DNA from: Paraspadella gotoi
Lineage: Eukaryota > Chaetognatha
DNA: 64,000 bases
NCBI GenBank assembly: GCA_051294375.1
Contig: CM119266.1
Location: forward strand, 2,131,200 to 2,195,199
Direction of reading: 5' to 3'
The notes below the pieces were generated by a model. The model ran no database searches, was not told the DNA's origin, and saw nothing but the letters and a program-made list of their open reading frames with translations. Both the position numbers and the translations under genes were made by a program. Below, piece after piece: positions 46,992 through 60,419 of the stretch (its first letter is position 1; every line of letters starts with the position of its first letter).

Positions 46992-47640
46992 AGAGAGAGA
47001 AACCGGTGTAAAAGCGTGGCCCCTGCCAAGTGTGGCAAAACAACAAAAAGAAAACAGGTGCGCATGCGGTGCTGCTGCGCGTCTGCTCGTCGCGCGTCGC
47101 GCGTCGCGCTCTGCGTCTGCTGCGCGTCGCTGCTCGCGCGCGTCTGCGTCTGCGCGCTGTCGGCGCGCGCTGCGCTGGCGGCGGCCGAGGGTTGCGAACC
47201 GACGACGCTGCAGTAACCGCGGGCACGCGCGCGGCACGGGACGGCTCCTGCGTGACGCACTGACCCAGACCCAGCGGGCGGTGTCGCGTGCGATATGGAC
47301 GTGGGGCAGAGCGGGCGAAAGGAAACGCGAAACTGCATGGAAAAAGCGGGTACGTGAGGTGCCGCCGGAAGTAGGTCAGTGCGACCAGCTACCCAATCGG
47401 GGCGTGATGCGCGCGGGGCTGCAGATGCCGTAGGATGGTCGGTCGGGGGAGGGAAAGGAAGGCGGTCACAGGAGAATGATGGTGCAGCGAGTCGGGTGAG
47501 GTAGGGCATGTGGTGCAGGCGGGATGCACGGGAGAGTCGCGGAAGGTATAACAGTGGGAGAAGTGTAAGCAAAGACACAAGTGCGTAGTCATGTCGCAGG
47601 AGGCAGGAAGTCAAAGTGCGTGGACGTATGCAGTTGAGGG
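46560..47640 (+). repeat. Direct duplication, left copy, G-shifted
   Basis: Aligns end to end with about 47880-48790. Shared landmarks are CCGGCAAAGAT / CCGGTCAAAGAT, CACAA(G)TTAGAG before the GA tract, AACAACAAAAAGAAAA, GACCCAGACCCAGCG and CAGGAGGCAGGAA. Where the copies differ, this one usually has G where the other has T. The G enrichment yields long Arg/Ala-rich ORFs on both strands that are unlikely to be real. Confidence 0.7.
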
Positions 47641-47702
47641 CGAAAGAGTAAGTAGCTGAAAGAAGAGTCAGTGTAAGGAAAAGTCAGATATATATTGTTG
47701 AA

Positions 47703-47727
47703 NNNNNNNNNNNNNNNNNNNNNNNNN
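47703..47727. other. 25-N gap between the two direct copies
   Basis: It is followed by a CT-rich tract at 47728-47830, so the assembly broke at a microsatellite as it did at 20591. Confidence 0.95.
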
Positions 47728-47879
47728 TCTCCCTCCTACTCTCTCTGCTCTCTCATCTCTCTTCTCTCTCGTCTCTCTCTCTCTCTCCTCTCTCTCTCTG
47801 TCTCTCTCTCTCTCTCCTCTCTCCTCTCTCTTACAATCTTCAATCTCTCTCCCTCGCAATGGCCAATGGATAATATCAT

Positions 47880-48293
47880 CTCGTCTTAAAAAACAAAAGT
47901 TACAAAATAAAAAAAGGCCCAAAAAAGTCTAAAGTCATACGTCTAAATTCGGAACTCCGGCGTCGGGTCGTCATCGTCGGCGTCGATCATCGTCGATCGT
48001 CGGCGTCGTCGTCGTACATACTTATTTCGTGTCGTAGTCGTCGTTTTGCAGTCGTCTTCCTTTCTCATGAAGCGACGAATCGAATTTCGTTTCCGGTCAA
48101 AGATTTTTTAATCGCGTGAGCAGGAGGATCACAATTAGAGAGAGAGAGATAGAGAGACGAGATGAGAGGATGAGAGAGACGAGAAGAGAGACCGAGCAGA
48201 GAGAGAGAGAGAGAGAGCAGAGAGAGAAAGCCCTTTAAAAAGCTTTCCTCCCTCCCACAAGTGGCCCAACAACAAAAAGAAAATGCGCACTCT

Positions 48294-48340
<47 letters not shown>

Positions 48341-48345
48341 CTCCT

Positions 48346-48386
<41 letters not shown>

Positions 48387-48790
48387 AGGTTGCCGAACCT
48401 AACGACGCGCAGTAACCTCGCACGCCCCGGCACGCGCTGGTCACGTGACTTCGCCTCGTACGCACGACCCAGACCCAGCGTGCGTTTCTCGTGCGAGACG
48501 TGTGCAGAGGTCGAAAGTAACGCGAAACTCATTAAAAATCTGTTACTTATTTCCGTCCGGATATTATTCTACCAGCGACGCCATCTGGTCGTGGTCGCTC
48601 TTTGTCGCAGATCCTTGTATTTCGTCGTTGTAGTGAAATTAATTCGTCACGATAATTAGTTGTTCATCTTCGGTTATTATTGTGCATTTGTTCATTCTGT
48701 ATCACTTTAGATCGCTTAATTATAACATGTTATAATTAAGCAAAGAACACAGTCTATCATCGCAGGAGGCAGGAAATCAAGTCTTTGACT
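47880..48790 (+). repeat. Direct duplication, right copy
   Basis: The copy with normal base composition. It contains (GTC)n, a (GA)n block at about 48137-48235, a (CT)n block at about 48295-48380 and the landmarks shared with 46560-47640. No protein-coding function recognised. Confidence 0.7.
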
Positions 48791-50280
<1,490 letters not shown>

Positions 50281-53200
50281 ATGGCGCCAAATGAAGGCGC
50301 GACGAAGCCGCCTCACGACAACGCCGCTTTCGATGAAGTTTCGAATGGTGGCGCCATGGATCATCCGAACAGAGCGTCGATCGGAGAATTCATCGGTCAT
50401 CCGATCATTAAGAGGAGAAACGATTGTGGATGTAAGGGGAAATCTGTTTTCGCTTTATTTCTTTTGTTTTGTTTTGTTTTGGTTTTTTTAAAGATCTTTT
50501 TGCCTTCCTCTTCATAATCAATTAATCTAGTTTTTTGGACGGAGTTTCTTTGAAGGAAATAATTCATTTCACATGACACATTTGTAATTTGGACTGCCTT
50601 GAAAAGTGATTTTCCTTTGTTAATCTAAATATTTGAAAAATCACTTGGAATTTCCACAAGAAACTCTATCTGAATACCAACAAATCTGAGTATGCAGGGT
50701 ATTGGCGACAAACAATGTTTATTTTTTTTTTTTACTTTCACGCAAAGGCGTCAAAGAATGCAGCGATGCCGTCAACCGAGCTTTGGAAACCTTTTGGTAC
50801 AAGATTGGATATTTTATAGGTGAGTGAGATCACCAGTCTCACCAGTATTCACTTGATGTATCCAGGAAAATTATTTACCAAAATTAAATTAGATACGCCT
50901 CGAAGCTTTATATCATCTAAAGCTTTGAGTGATATCAGGCCTGGCTCATAGAAAATATTTATTAGAGTCAGTTTAAGTAACACGTTTTACATTTTATGTA
51001 GTTTGTGGTAATTGTATTATCCGGACAGACCGACTAAAAAATGTCTCTTAATGGTCTCCGCGAAGACGATTTAATTAAAAACAAGAATTAAAACAGAAAT
51101 TGTATTCGATCGGCGAATAGAGCGAGTTCTTTTCAGGTTGTCATCCTTACGTGACGATCTTCGTCTCTGTTTTCGCCTCTTGCGTCTTCGTCATCGGAAT
51201 CGTAAAGTTTGACGAGGAAACTGATGCATCGAAATTGTGGGTGGCGAGGAATTCGGACATTATCTGGCAGCAGGAGTGGGTGACCAAAAACTTTCCCTCT
51301 AGGATGAGGTGAGGAATTGTGAGACTCGTTTCTGGTTAATGAGAAAAATATGCGGGGATGAGATTAGAATGAAGATAGTCCCTGAGCACAATGTCATTTT
51401 ATCAGAGAGATTGCAAAATTGGCATTTTACCATAAAAACATATTGTCTATTGTTTTATTGTTTTGTAATAATTCGAAAAAAATTACGCTTTTGTTAAACC
51501 TAATCTGCATCCAGAATACAGCAAATCCTCATGAAGGCACCAGAGGATGGAAACATTTTAACATCCGCGTCGATCGATACAATGATTGATATTGTGGACG
51601 AAATCAAAAACGTCTCTGCGAATAGTGTCCGGTCAGAATCAATTAAGAAAGATTTTGGCTTTTTAGGATGTGAGGTCAGTAGATGCTGAAATGTTGTATC
51701 ATTTCTCATTTTAAAATATTAAAATCTAAATACTTTATCCTTAGGCTTTACCAGATTTGTGGATGTCACAAAGATCTATCATCAATTCATTGACAGAGAC
51801 ACAAATCGCAGAAAAAGTCGGCGCCAATCAGATGTTTAAAAATATGATTGGTGAGCGGACGATGTTAGAAAGATATGAAGAGTTTAAAAGGAAACTATGG
51901 CAACAGCCGGGTTGCCTGTGATGCCCATTGGGATGGGGCATCTCACTGTTGGCTTTGGGGGCTTCCGACCCTCAGTGACGCCTACTGTCAGTGGCGCGGT
52001 TACCCTAAGACGGTCTCGCTTTGCCAACCCAGAGGGAAGTCGTTAGGACTGTTGATGGAACACAACGCCTGGGACTCTTATTTTCACGCTTGCTATGATT
52101 TTTCGTGTACAGGTGACATTAAATACGATGGGGACAACATTCAAAGGGCGGGAGCGGCTTCCATAACGTAAGAAGCCTTCATCATCTTTTCTCCTTTAAA
52201 TCAATTTTATGTACAAATTTGAGTTATAAAATTAACAAAGCCCTTTATTTCTGTAGGTGTGCTCTTTTGAGCGAAAAGGAGCTTGGAGACAACTCGGTCA
52301 CTGGACTAAACGTTTGGGAGGAGAACTTTGTTGGTCTATTTAATAAATCCGGCAGAGCAGAGAGGTATGGCTAAGATGAGGTCAAGTGGGGAAATGAGGT
52401 CAAGTGGGGAAGAGCAGAGAGGTATGGCTAAGATGAGGTCAAGTGGGGAAGAGCGGATAGGTATGGCTAAGATGAGGTCAAGTGGGGAAGAGCAGAGAGG
52501 TATGGCTAAGATGAGGTCAAGTGGGGAAGAGCGGAGAGGTATGGCTATGATGAGGTCAAGTGGGGAAGAGCGGAGAGGTATGGCTAAGATGAGGTCAAGT
52601 GGGGAAGAGCGGAGAGGTATGGCTAAGATGAGGTCAAGTGGGGAAGAGCAGAGAGGTATGGCTATGATGAGGTCAAGTGGGGAAGAGCGGAGAGGTATGG
52701 CTAAGATGAGGTCAAGTGGGGAAGAGCGGAGAGGTATGGCTAAGATGAGGTCAAGTGGGGAAGAGCGGAGAGGTATGGTTATGATGAGGTCAAGTGGGGA
52801 AGAGCGGAGAGGTATGGCTAAGATGAGGTCAAGTGGGGAAGAGCGGAAGGTATGGCTAGAAGAGCGGATAGGTATGGCTAATGATTGATGAGTTCAAGTG
52901 GGGAAGGCTGGGTTTACAGGAATGCGGGGATGGTGGGACAAAGAATTGTTAAAGATGGCGCATTGATTTTGGAGGGGAATGTAAAAAGGTGCAAAGAAGT
53001 TGATTGAAGATAAAGTTTTTTTATCTCTCCAATTCCTCATTTCAGTTTTGGTATGGAGAGACTCTACATATACAACACTTGGGCTCAGACTCGCGATTTC
53101 GCGGCCTCGATCCAGAGCGACCTTACCATGCTTTTTGCCGGCTTTGTCATCATCATCATCTTCGTCATGATCGTCTTGGGCGAATTCAACCGGTTGGGAC

Positions 53201-56200
53201 ATCGTCTCTGGATGGCGCTTATGAGCGTTGCCGCAGTTGGATTTGCAATTGGCGGGTGGGCGTATGGATGATTTAGCAAAAAATTACAAAAACTAGAGTC
53301 ATACAACTCAAAAAAAAAAGGCCAATCCTTCTAAATACTTTCTTTTTCACTTATCGCGACTGATTTCCTCATCTCCAATGCTGCCCGATAGCTGCTACGG
53401 GATGTCATCTGCCTTTGGAGTGATCTATGGCCCTGTTCACACAATCCTCCCCTTCCTGATGTTGGGCATTGGCATCGACGATGCTTTCATCATTGCTCAA
53501 GCCTGGGACAACCTCCGACCCAAGTTTCGTGCCTCGATCAAAATCAGCGACCAGATGGGAGAGGTCATGCGCCAAGCTGGAGTCTCCGTGATGGTAAAAA
53601 AGGTTGAAGTGCTGCCAAAGGCATTGCTGTCACGAGGGAAGATCGTGGGTTCTTCAGGGGTTTAGAAGAGAAGGTTTGAGTTATTGAGAAAAATCAGTTG
53701 TAGAAAGTCTTAACTCTCTCAACACGGCTGATCTCATCACTTTTTGGCCTTTGGGTTCCGTAAAGTTTCTAAAATAAGTGAGGAATGATCTTTTCACGAC
53801 TCAATGATTGCTTAATCAGTTGATTAGTTGATTAGCGGTTGATTTAATTTAAAACTATAAAACTTAAACTGTCACAATTTTTAGGTAACGTCATTGACCA
53901 ACTTTGCTGTGTTTGTAATCACTTCGACATCCATACTTCCAGCCCTCAGTTCTTTCTGCATCTTTGCCTCCATCGGAATTCTCTGGCTATTCTTCATGCA
54001 GGTCATTGGGATTAGAATGAATAAATGATATAAACAAACTAATAAGTTATATTTCACAGACAACCTTCTTTGCTGCTTTCTTGTCCTTTGACATCCGAAG
54101 GAAACTGCAGCAACGAGATGCCTGCGTGCCCTGCTTGGTACTCTCCAACAGCTACCAGCCAGTGAGTTTATATTGTTGTAATTGCAAGTTGGTTTTAAGC
54201 ACGTTTTGCTTTATTTTATCTCTCATTCCTAAACCCTTCCTTTTCTAACACCCTAACAGAACGCGTGCAGCCAAATGAGTTTGATGAACAAGTTCTTTGA
54301 AGAAGTGTTTGCCAGAGTCGTTCTCCACAAAGTGGCTAAGCCGTTCTTCATCCTTCTGACATTTGGTCTCCTTGCCGGTGGAATCTACGGGATCCTGCAC
54401 ATCGAGCAAGACTTTGATCCCATAAGATATCTACCGAGTGAGTGAAGGAAATTTAAAAATGTATCAGATTAACTAACATAATTAATTTATAAAAACTTGA
54501 TTTTATCTTTTAATAGCTTCTAAGAGAACGTTTTTAATTCTTCAGGCGATTCTCCCACTGTCCAATTCATTCTTGCGCGTGATGAATTCTTCCCCAGCGA
54601 TGGAGAACGCGCCTATGTTTACTTGGCAGACATCGACTACATTGAAAATCAGCACCGCATCCTTCAACTGACAAAGGAGTTGAGGAAGAGCGAAGAAGTC
54701 AAGGTTACATAAATAATTTTATCGTTACATTACCGTCTCAAATATACATGCCAATGTTGTAAGCAAAGTTAAACCAATCCATTAAAAACAGTTTCAAAAT
54801 AATCTGTTTGTTAAGTGGTTTTAATTAATATTAATAAACAAAAAAAATTCGTCAACTGATGTCAATCGTTTTGAACCAAAGCTCGGGACGGTGGAGAGTT
54901 GGTTTTCCTCTCTCCACGCTTGGAATGGATTTCGTGACTTCATCGACGCCGAATCATTCTGTCAAAATCTCACAGATTTCACTCGGAGTCAGGAGTGGAG
55001 AAAGTTTTCCGATGATGTGAAGATCGCCAAGGAGTAAGTTTCACAATAATCTTTACTGAAGCTATATTTTGATGAAAAAAAATTAATCTGGTGTGGGATA
55101 TTATGCGGCATAATTTACGCCACCCCGACAATGTCGCTTTACACAACAGCAACTGCACCGTGGTGGCATCCCGCCTTCGGTTTCAGCACCGAACCTACAA
55201 ATTTTCCGTTCAGCAAATCGACGCAAAAAACGAGATGAACCGAATTGTAAGAGAAGTATTGGAGTTCGAGCAGGAGAAAGCCTTTCCTTTCGGTGAGAAC
55301 TACCGAAATTGGGAGACAATGGAGGTAAATGTAGGATAAGGTCCAAAGAGAATTCTCCAAAAAAAATTAAGTGGGAGAACAAAATAGAAAATCTACAATT
55401 CTTGATTTAATAAAACAAATAACAAATGATTTTTTTTTTGTTTTTCAATGAGGTGATTGCAGAGGAGCTGTTGCGCAACTGTCTCCTTGCTTTGCTATGT
55501 GTCTTACTCGTGACTTTGCTGTTAATCGCCAGTCCTTTAATGTGTTTCTACGTCGTCGCTTCTGTTCTTTTTACCATCGTGGATGTAGGTGAGACCAAGG
55601 AGTTTTATTCATTTAAAATCAAAATATTTTGAAGAATTAATAATAGTATTTGATAAAGTCACCGTGAGTGCGACCGAGTCAGCTTAAGGTAGCTCTTAAG
55701 GTCTTGTTTTCACAAGACAGTGGCTATACCCCCTTCGTTCTTTTCTCTTTCCCACAGGTGGGGCATTCTTCTACTGGGGCCTATCTATAGAGACCACGAC
55801 TGCTGCCTGCATGACTCTGGCGGTCGGACTCTGCATCGACTACGCGGCTCACATTGGCAACGCCTTCATGACGGTGAAAGGTAAGAATGGGAGAGGGAGA
55901 GAGAATGTTTTGAGATGACCTGAAAGACGATTACAATAGGATCACGTGACCATCGGGCTCGCCAGACTCTGACCCTCATTGGTCCCGCGGTTTTCAATGG
56001 AGGGTTCTCGACGTTTCTCGCCTTTGTTCTTCTTTCGGGGTCAAACTCTTACATATTCCAAGTAAATTGATGTTTGAACGATTGGTGTAGAATTGGTGTT
56101 TCTCTGTTAAAATATCAAAGAGAGTTTGTTCCAAACAGGCAATAACAACAATCTAGTTCCAAATTTGTCAAAATTTTTTAAAAAAAACAATATTTAAAAA

Positions 56201-56515
56201 TCATCCTGTACAATTATCCAAAACCTCTTCTACATCCCTATGTTACTTTTCTCTCTTCCCAAGACTTTCTTCAAAGTCTTCTTCAGCGTGGTCGTCTTCG
56301 GTCTTTTCCACGCGCTCATCTTTCTTCCCGTTGTCCTCTCTTACATCGGACCCGCGCCGCACGACGCCGCCCGTGGACCCGAAGACGTTAATTACCGCCC
56401 CGAAGACGCCTCCCGCCGCCCTTCCGACGCCGCGGAGGCAAAGGACGGCGTCCACAACGCTCCGCCAAGGAAGTCCGCCAACGCGGTCGTTCCTATGGCG
56501 GAAACGTTTCATTGA
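50281..56515 (+). CDS. Patched-domain (sterol-sensing, RND-type) membrane protein, 19 exons, 916 aa
   Basis: All introns are GT-AG and the phases agree, giving 916 codons. Exons: 50281-50431, 50748-50819, 51137-51308, 51515-51674, 51745-51850, 52113-52167, 52257-52364, 53046-53255, 53392-53593, 53885-54001, 54060-54161, 54260-54437, 54546-54703, 54882-55033, 55150-55324, 55453-55588, 55758-55880, 55940-56061, 56264-56515. Layout is that of Patched-related/PTCHD proteins. There is one N-terminal helix (about 75-95), a luminal loop, a five-helix sterol-sensing block (about 300-470) with GIGIDDAF near residue 370 and VTSLTNFAVF after it, a second loop, and a C-terminal block with GLCIDYAAH near residue 778 and TFFKVFFSVVVFGLFHALIFLPVVLS near 835-860. 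The two GxxxD motifs are those used for cation-driven transport in RND proteins. The C-terminal 55 residues are polar with RPEDA/RPSDA repeats. Exon 15 start (55150) is the least certain junction. It is closer to PTCHD/ptr proteins than to Hedgehog-receptor Patched; cargo unknown. Confidence 0.93.
51893..52075 (-). mobile_element. SINE family 2, diverged inverse copy in intron 5 of the Patched-like gene
   Basis: Read on the minus strand it matches the body of the SINEs at 40161 and 40641: shared blocks are CTATGGCAAC, GCATCTCAC next to TTGGC, and GACCCTCAGTGACGCCT.CTGTCAGTGGC. The similarity is patchy, so it is an old insertion. It causes the 98-codon false open frame that bridges intron 5. 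Confidence 0.65.
52361..52888 (+). repeat. 39-bp minisatellite copying the exon 7 splice donor
   Basis: About 12-13 units of 39 bp: AGGTATGGCTAAGATGAGG followed by TCAAGTGGGGAAGAGCGGAG, with small changes (AAGATG or ATGATG, GCAGAG or GCGGAG). The first unit begins exactly at the end of exon 7 (AG|GTATGG at 52364/52365), so every unit carries its own copy of the donor. One frame stays open as MRSSGEERRGMAK repeats, but the exon 7 frame meets TAA within the first unit. Confidence 0.92.
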
Positions 56516-56930
56516 TTGATTCATTTATTGTTTGATAAATTGATAGATACTTATTTGGGAATTATAAAACCTTGGCATCTTTTGTACCTCATAAAAACTC
56601 ACGAAATAGCCTATTTTTGACAGTGCTTTTTTTGTTTAGAGTGAAGAGACGGGAATAATTGTTCTTAAATTGGTACCACCAATATAAAAATTATCCATTC
56701 ATTTATTAAATAAACGATCTCGCCCCTGACTTTGGACAGGCTTTGGTGGTTTAAGGCCTCCATCACTCCATCACAGTTTTCAATCAAGACTCTTTCAGTC
56801 TCGTCTATTCACTCCCGGAGTACCTGGCTTCCCTATCAATGAAGTGGTCTAATGTTTCAAAGAATGTTTCTATTGTATGAAAAGACCACTCCGTTAAGTA
56901 TTAGATCGGGGAATACTATATTGTACTACG
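56516..56930 (+). other. 3' flank of the Patched-like gene with R3 repeat
   Basis: After the TGA at 56513-56515 the flank contains no clear gene. A full-looking copy of dispersed repeat R3 lies at about 56660-56790 with TTGGTACCACCAAT at its start (an internal palindrome GGTACC) and GACAGGCTTTGGTGGTTTAA further on. Confidence 0.6.
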
Positions 56931-56939
56931 CCCATCTTC

Positions 56940-57160
56940 AGTTAGTGACAGAACCGTTCAATATAAGCAGTACCTGAGCTTCGGATCGGGCTGTAAACAC
57001 CGTGTTACAGGCGGATTAAGCGCCCCGTCCCTTTTAACTGCTTAGCGACCACCGGGCTAGAAGCCCGGAACTTTGGGTTGGGAGGCGAATGACTTGCCTC
57101 ATGCACCAATGGTCGCTGATGAAGGGTTGGTGGATTTTAGTCCACCATAATAGTTTTTAA
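56940..57160 (-). mobile_element. SINE with tRNA-Gly-like head, copy 2
   Basis: Inverse copy of 30910-31125. Its 72-nt tRNA-like head is 57045-57116; the acceptor stem is GCGACCA/TGGTCGC and the T stem CCGGG/CCCGG is perfect. At its tRNA-proximal outer end GGTGGA TTTTAG TCCACC forms a hairpin. Confidence 0.75.
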
Positions 57161-57615
57161 TTTCCATCCAAGTAACATGTCTCATCGTAAAACTACATGA
57201 AATATTAAAAATCAATTAGTATGAAGGATTCCATTATGGATTGTAGTTTTTTTATTTTACACTAATATTAACATTTTTTTTATTTTCATTATATATCCAC
57301 TCGTTATCTTTAAGCTTCTTGGCTGTAAAAACGTAAAAAAACAACTGAATTAAAAATATTTTTTTCTCTTTAGTTCATTGATTTTTTTTAATCCTTCTGA
57401 AACTTGTAGCCATTTCTCCAAATTACAAAAGCTAAAATATTTTCGGATTTTTTATTACGAAAATTGAGAATTTTTTGTCCCCTTTCCGATTCAAATCTGA
57501 AAAAATTATTTTGAATTCCAAAAATTAAGTTTTTCTAATTCAAATCTGAAAATTTTCTCCTCGATTCTTAAAAGTAAATTTTTCGTAAAATTTTGTGTGA
57601 AATAGAGAGAAAGAG

Positions 57616-57697
<82 letters not shown>

Positions 57698-58826
57698 TAA
57701 CGTTTATCTTTCTTCCACCCATTTTTTCTCAATACAAGCGGAGGATCTCGTAGACACATTGTCGCAAGATTCTGATCCAATAAAATCGACTTCTTTTATT
57801 TGCTTCTCCTATTTTTTTTTCCTCTTTTTTCTTCGCGGTTTTCTGTTTGTTTTTTTCTTCATCGCTCTCTTCCTCAATTTTTTTATTCCTTTCTTTTTAA
57901 TTTTTTCTTCTCTTCTCTTCTTCCTTTTCTACCCTTTTTTCTTTTCTTTTTCTTTTCTTTCTTCCTTCGCTTATTCTTTCTTTTACTTTTTTTTGTCATT
58001 TCTCTGTTTTTATCATGGCATTACATCATCACTTTACTTTCTTGTCTATTCTTGTCTCACAGTACATCAGTTATGTTTTCTTTCTCTTCTTTTCTACTAC
58101 CCCGCCGCTCTCTTGAGACACAAGCTTCATCTGGTTCTTTCACCGATTTAATTGAATTTCATATTCTCTTTCTCTTCCTCTTCTTCCCTATTTTTTTTCA
58201 TTTCTCTTCATAACCCTTTCCTCTTTTTTTCATTCTACTATCTTCGTAAATTCTCTTCTCCCCTTTATTACGTTGCTTTCCTTTTTTTTAACTCTTTCTT
58301 ATTCTATCGCATTCTAAGAATCTATATCTTTATCTATCTTTCTATCTTCTTCTTCCTTCCCGCCCTTCTATCTTTTTTTCTCTCATTCTATTATCCATTA
58401 TTTTTTCATACTCCCTTCTTCCTTCTTCTTCTTCTTCTTCTTCTCCTTCTTCCTTCTTCCTCCTTTACTCAATTCAATTCCGATTCCCCCCCTCTTTCCT
58501 TTGCTCCCCCCCCCCTTAAAGTCTTTGTAACCCTTTCATTCTTCTCAAATCAATTTCCTGGTATTTATTTTCTTTTATTTCTCATATCATCGACAACGAC
58601 AACAACGACTTAAGGGGGAGCATCGGTCCGTATGAGGTGATAATGTACAGAGTTAGAGTTTTCTCTCTCCTCTCTCTCTCACTCTTTCTCTCTCTCTCTA
58701 AACCTCTTGAATCCCTACCCCCAACACCCCTGAATCCCGTCTTCCCGCTCCCCTTCCCGACACCCCATTCGCACGTTCTGTGCCTCAAATCCTATTACTG
58801 GTGACTAAGTCCTTTTTGCCCCTTCC

Positions 58827-58915
<89 letters not shown>

Positions 58916-59395
58916 TAATCTCGTTCAACCCTCTCTTCAACTTTCATATTTTCAACAGTTTTCTTTGTTATGATCCAAAAATTGAAAGGAAATCGAATTA
59001 GAGAAAATCAAGTTTTGGTTTAAACCCACAAAGTTTTAGGATGGGTCTATTACGTTGTTCGATATTTAATTTAAGCCAACCCTTTTAGGCCATATTAACA
59101 AAAACATTTATTTTAAAATTTATTATATCATTAAGCTTAAAAGTTCATCGTAATCCCTTAAAAATATCGTGACAGATAGACAAAGCTGCGCACAAGATTC
59201 AATCGCTTTTATTATTTACTTTTTTTTAGATTCATTCAATTTATTTCTTTTCACTCACTTTGATCTAACAAATGTTCTTTCTCTAAAATTCAAAATAAAC
59301 TCTCAAACTGAAATCCATCCGCAAAACGCAACCCACTAATTCCACACAATCCCTCTATGGTAAATATCCACTACACCATCACCCTTACCCTCGGC
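57161..59395. repeat. AT-rich and CT-rich intergenic DNA
   Basis: No gene is supported. (GA)n at about 57615-57692, a pyrimidine-rich stretch at about 57790-58600 and (CT)n at about 58832-58910. ORFs here are Phe/Ser/Leu translations of pyrimidine tracts. Confidence 0.6.
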
Positions 59396-59410
59396 CCTTG
59401 AAGCCTCACC

Positions 59411-59411
59411 C

Positions 59412-59456
<45 letters not shown>

Positions 59457-59482
59457 AGGCGGCAGAAGCGGCGGTAGCGGCG
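59411..59482. repeat. (GGC)n microsatellite
   Basis: About 15 uninterrupted GGC triplets followed by GGAGGCGGC variants. It gives polyglycine, polyproline or polyarginine depending on frame; whether it is transcribed is unknown. Confidence 0.95.
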
Positions 59483-59639
59483 GAAATTTCCTCTCCTTTT
59501 TATCTCCTTTGAAGCCACTCGAATCGGAGCTCGGCGCCGTCTGGCACCTCGGATGGAACGATCGGCAGAAAAGCCTCAGCCGAAGACCACCAAGTCTTTT
59601 TCCAGCCACGTCACGACCCCTAAAAGCTTCATCCCAATG

Positions 59640-59870
59640 TTGTGAATATTAGTCCCAGCAGTACACAACCTTGTCCCGACTTGGTCAAAGCTTTGTCCTG
59701 GTCCTGAAAAACGTCGTCCCGTGTAAATTGGCAACAAGACCTCGTCCCGGTGCAGCACGGCGCTGAAAAGCCTGTTCCCTGGCGCTGCAAGACCTCGTGT
59801 TGGGACTCCAAAGCCCCGTAACTGCGCCGCAAAGACCTCGTCCCGGCGTCGGAAAGTCTCTTCCTCCTCC
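59640..59870. repeat. Degenerate 21-bp minisatellite (CGTCCCGG.GC..CAAAGACCT)
   Basis: About nine units that begin GTCCC and end AAGACCTC or AAAGCCT, spaced about 21-30 bp apart. Because units are near 21 bp the minus-strand frames stay open for 60-100 codons with a loose seven-residue rhythm. No recognised protein. Confidence 0.6.
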
Positions 59871-60180
59871 ATTGAATTTCAATCATTTTTTCCTCGAGTC
59901 TTAATCAAATTTTTCGAGCTGATTATTCGCTTCAATATGCAATCGAGAGAGGGAGAGAGAAAGAAAGAGAGAGAGAGAGAGATTTTTCTTTCTCTTTTCA
60001 AATTTCGTCTGTTATATTTGAATTATATTTCATTAAACTTATCGTCTCAACGCAGAGAATGGATGGCGGCTTGCAATTCTTGCACTTTCCTCCTTCGATT
60101 GGTCTAAATTTAGTTTCAAATATTTTTTTAGTTTGAACACACATAAGCTTTCTATCTTCTTTATCTCCCTCCCCCCCCTC

Positions 60181-60205
60181 NNNNNNNNNNNNNNNNNNNN
60201 NNNNN
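60181..60205. other. 25-N gap
   Basis: The gap lies between a poly-C tract on the left and (GA)n on the right. Confidence 0.95.
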
Positions 60206-60238
<33 letters not shown>

Positions 60239-60419
60239 GAAAAATAAAATTAGGTTTAGTTTGTTATTCATTAGTGTATTTTACTTTATAATAGTTACGC
60301 ACAAGTATTTATACTCTTCCAGTTACTTATTTTCACTATCTCTTTGAAAATCGTATAATTTTTGCTCCTTGAAATTGGAATTCATGGCTGGGTTTAAATA
60401 GACTATAGAGGTAAAAACT

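Noticed and set aside
46230-47614. Long ORFs on both strands with Arg/Ala/Cys-rich translation
   Set aside because: They lie in the G-shifted duplicate and a (GA)n block, have no domain, and the right-hand copy of the duplication does not keep the frame.
51875-52171. 98-codon ORF bridging intron 5 of the Patched-like gene
   Set aside because: Most of it is an inverse SINE; splicing 51850 to 52113 gives correct phase and family-like sequence.
52328-52888. 186-codon ORF with 13-residue repeats
   Set aside because: It is the intronic 39-bp minisatellite in a frame different from exon 7; no start context or domain.
57693-58613. Three overlapping hydrophobic ORFs of 137-153 codons
   Set aside because: Pyrimidine-rich simple sequence open in all plus frames; not membrane proteins.
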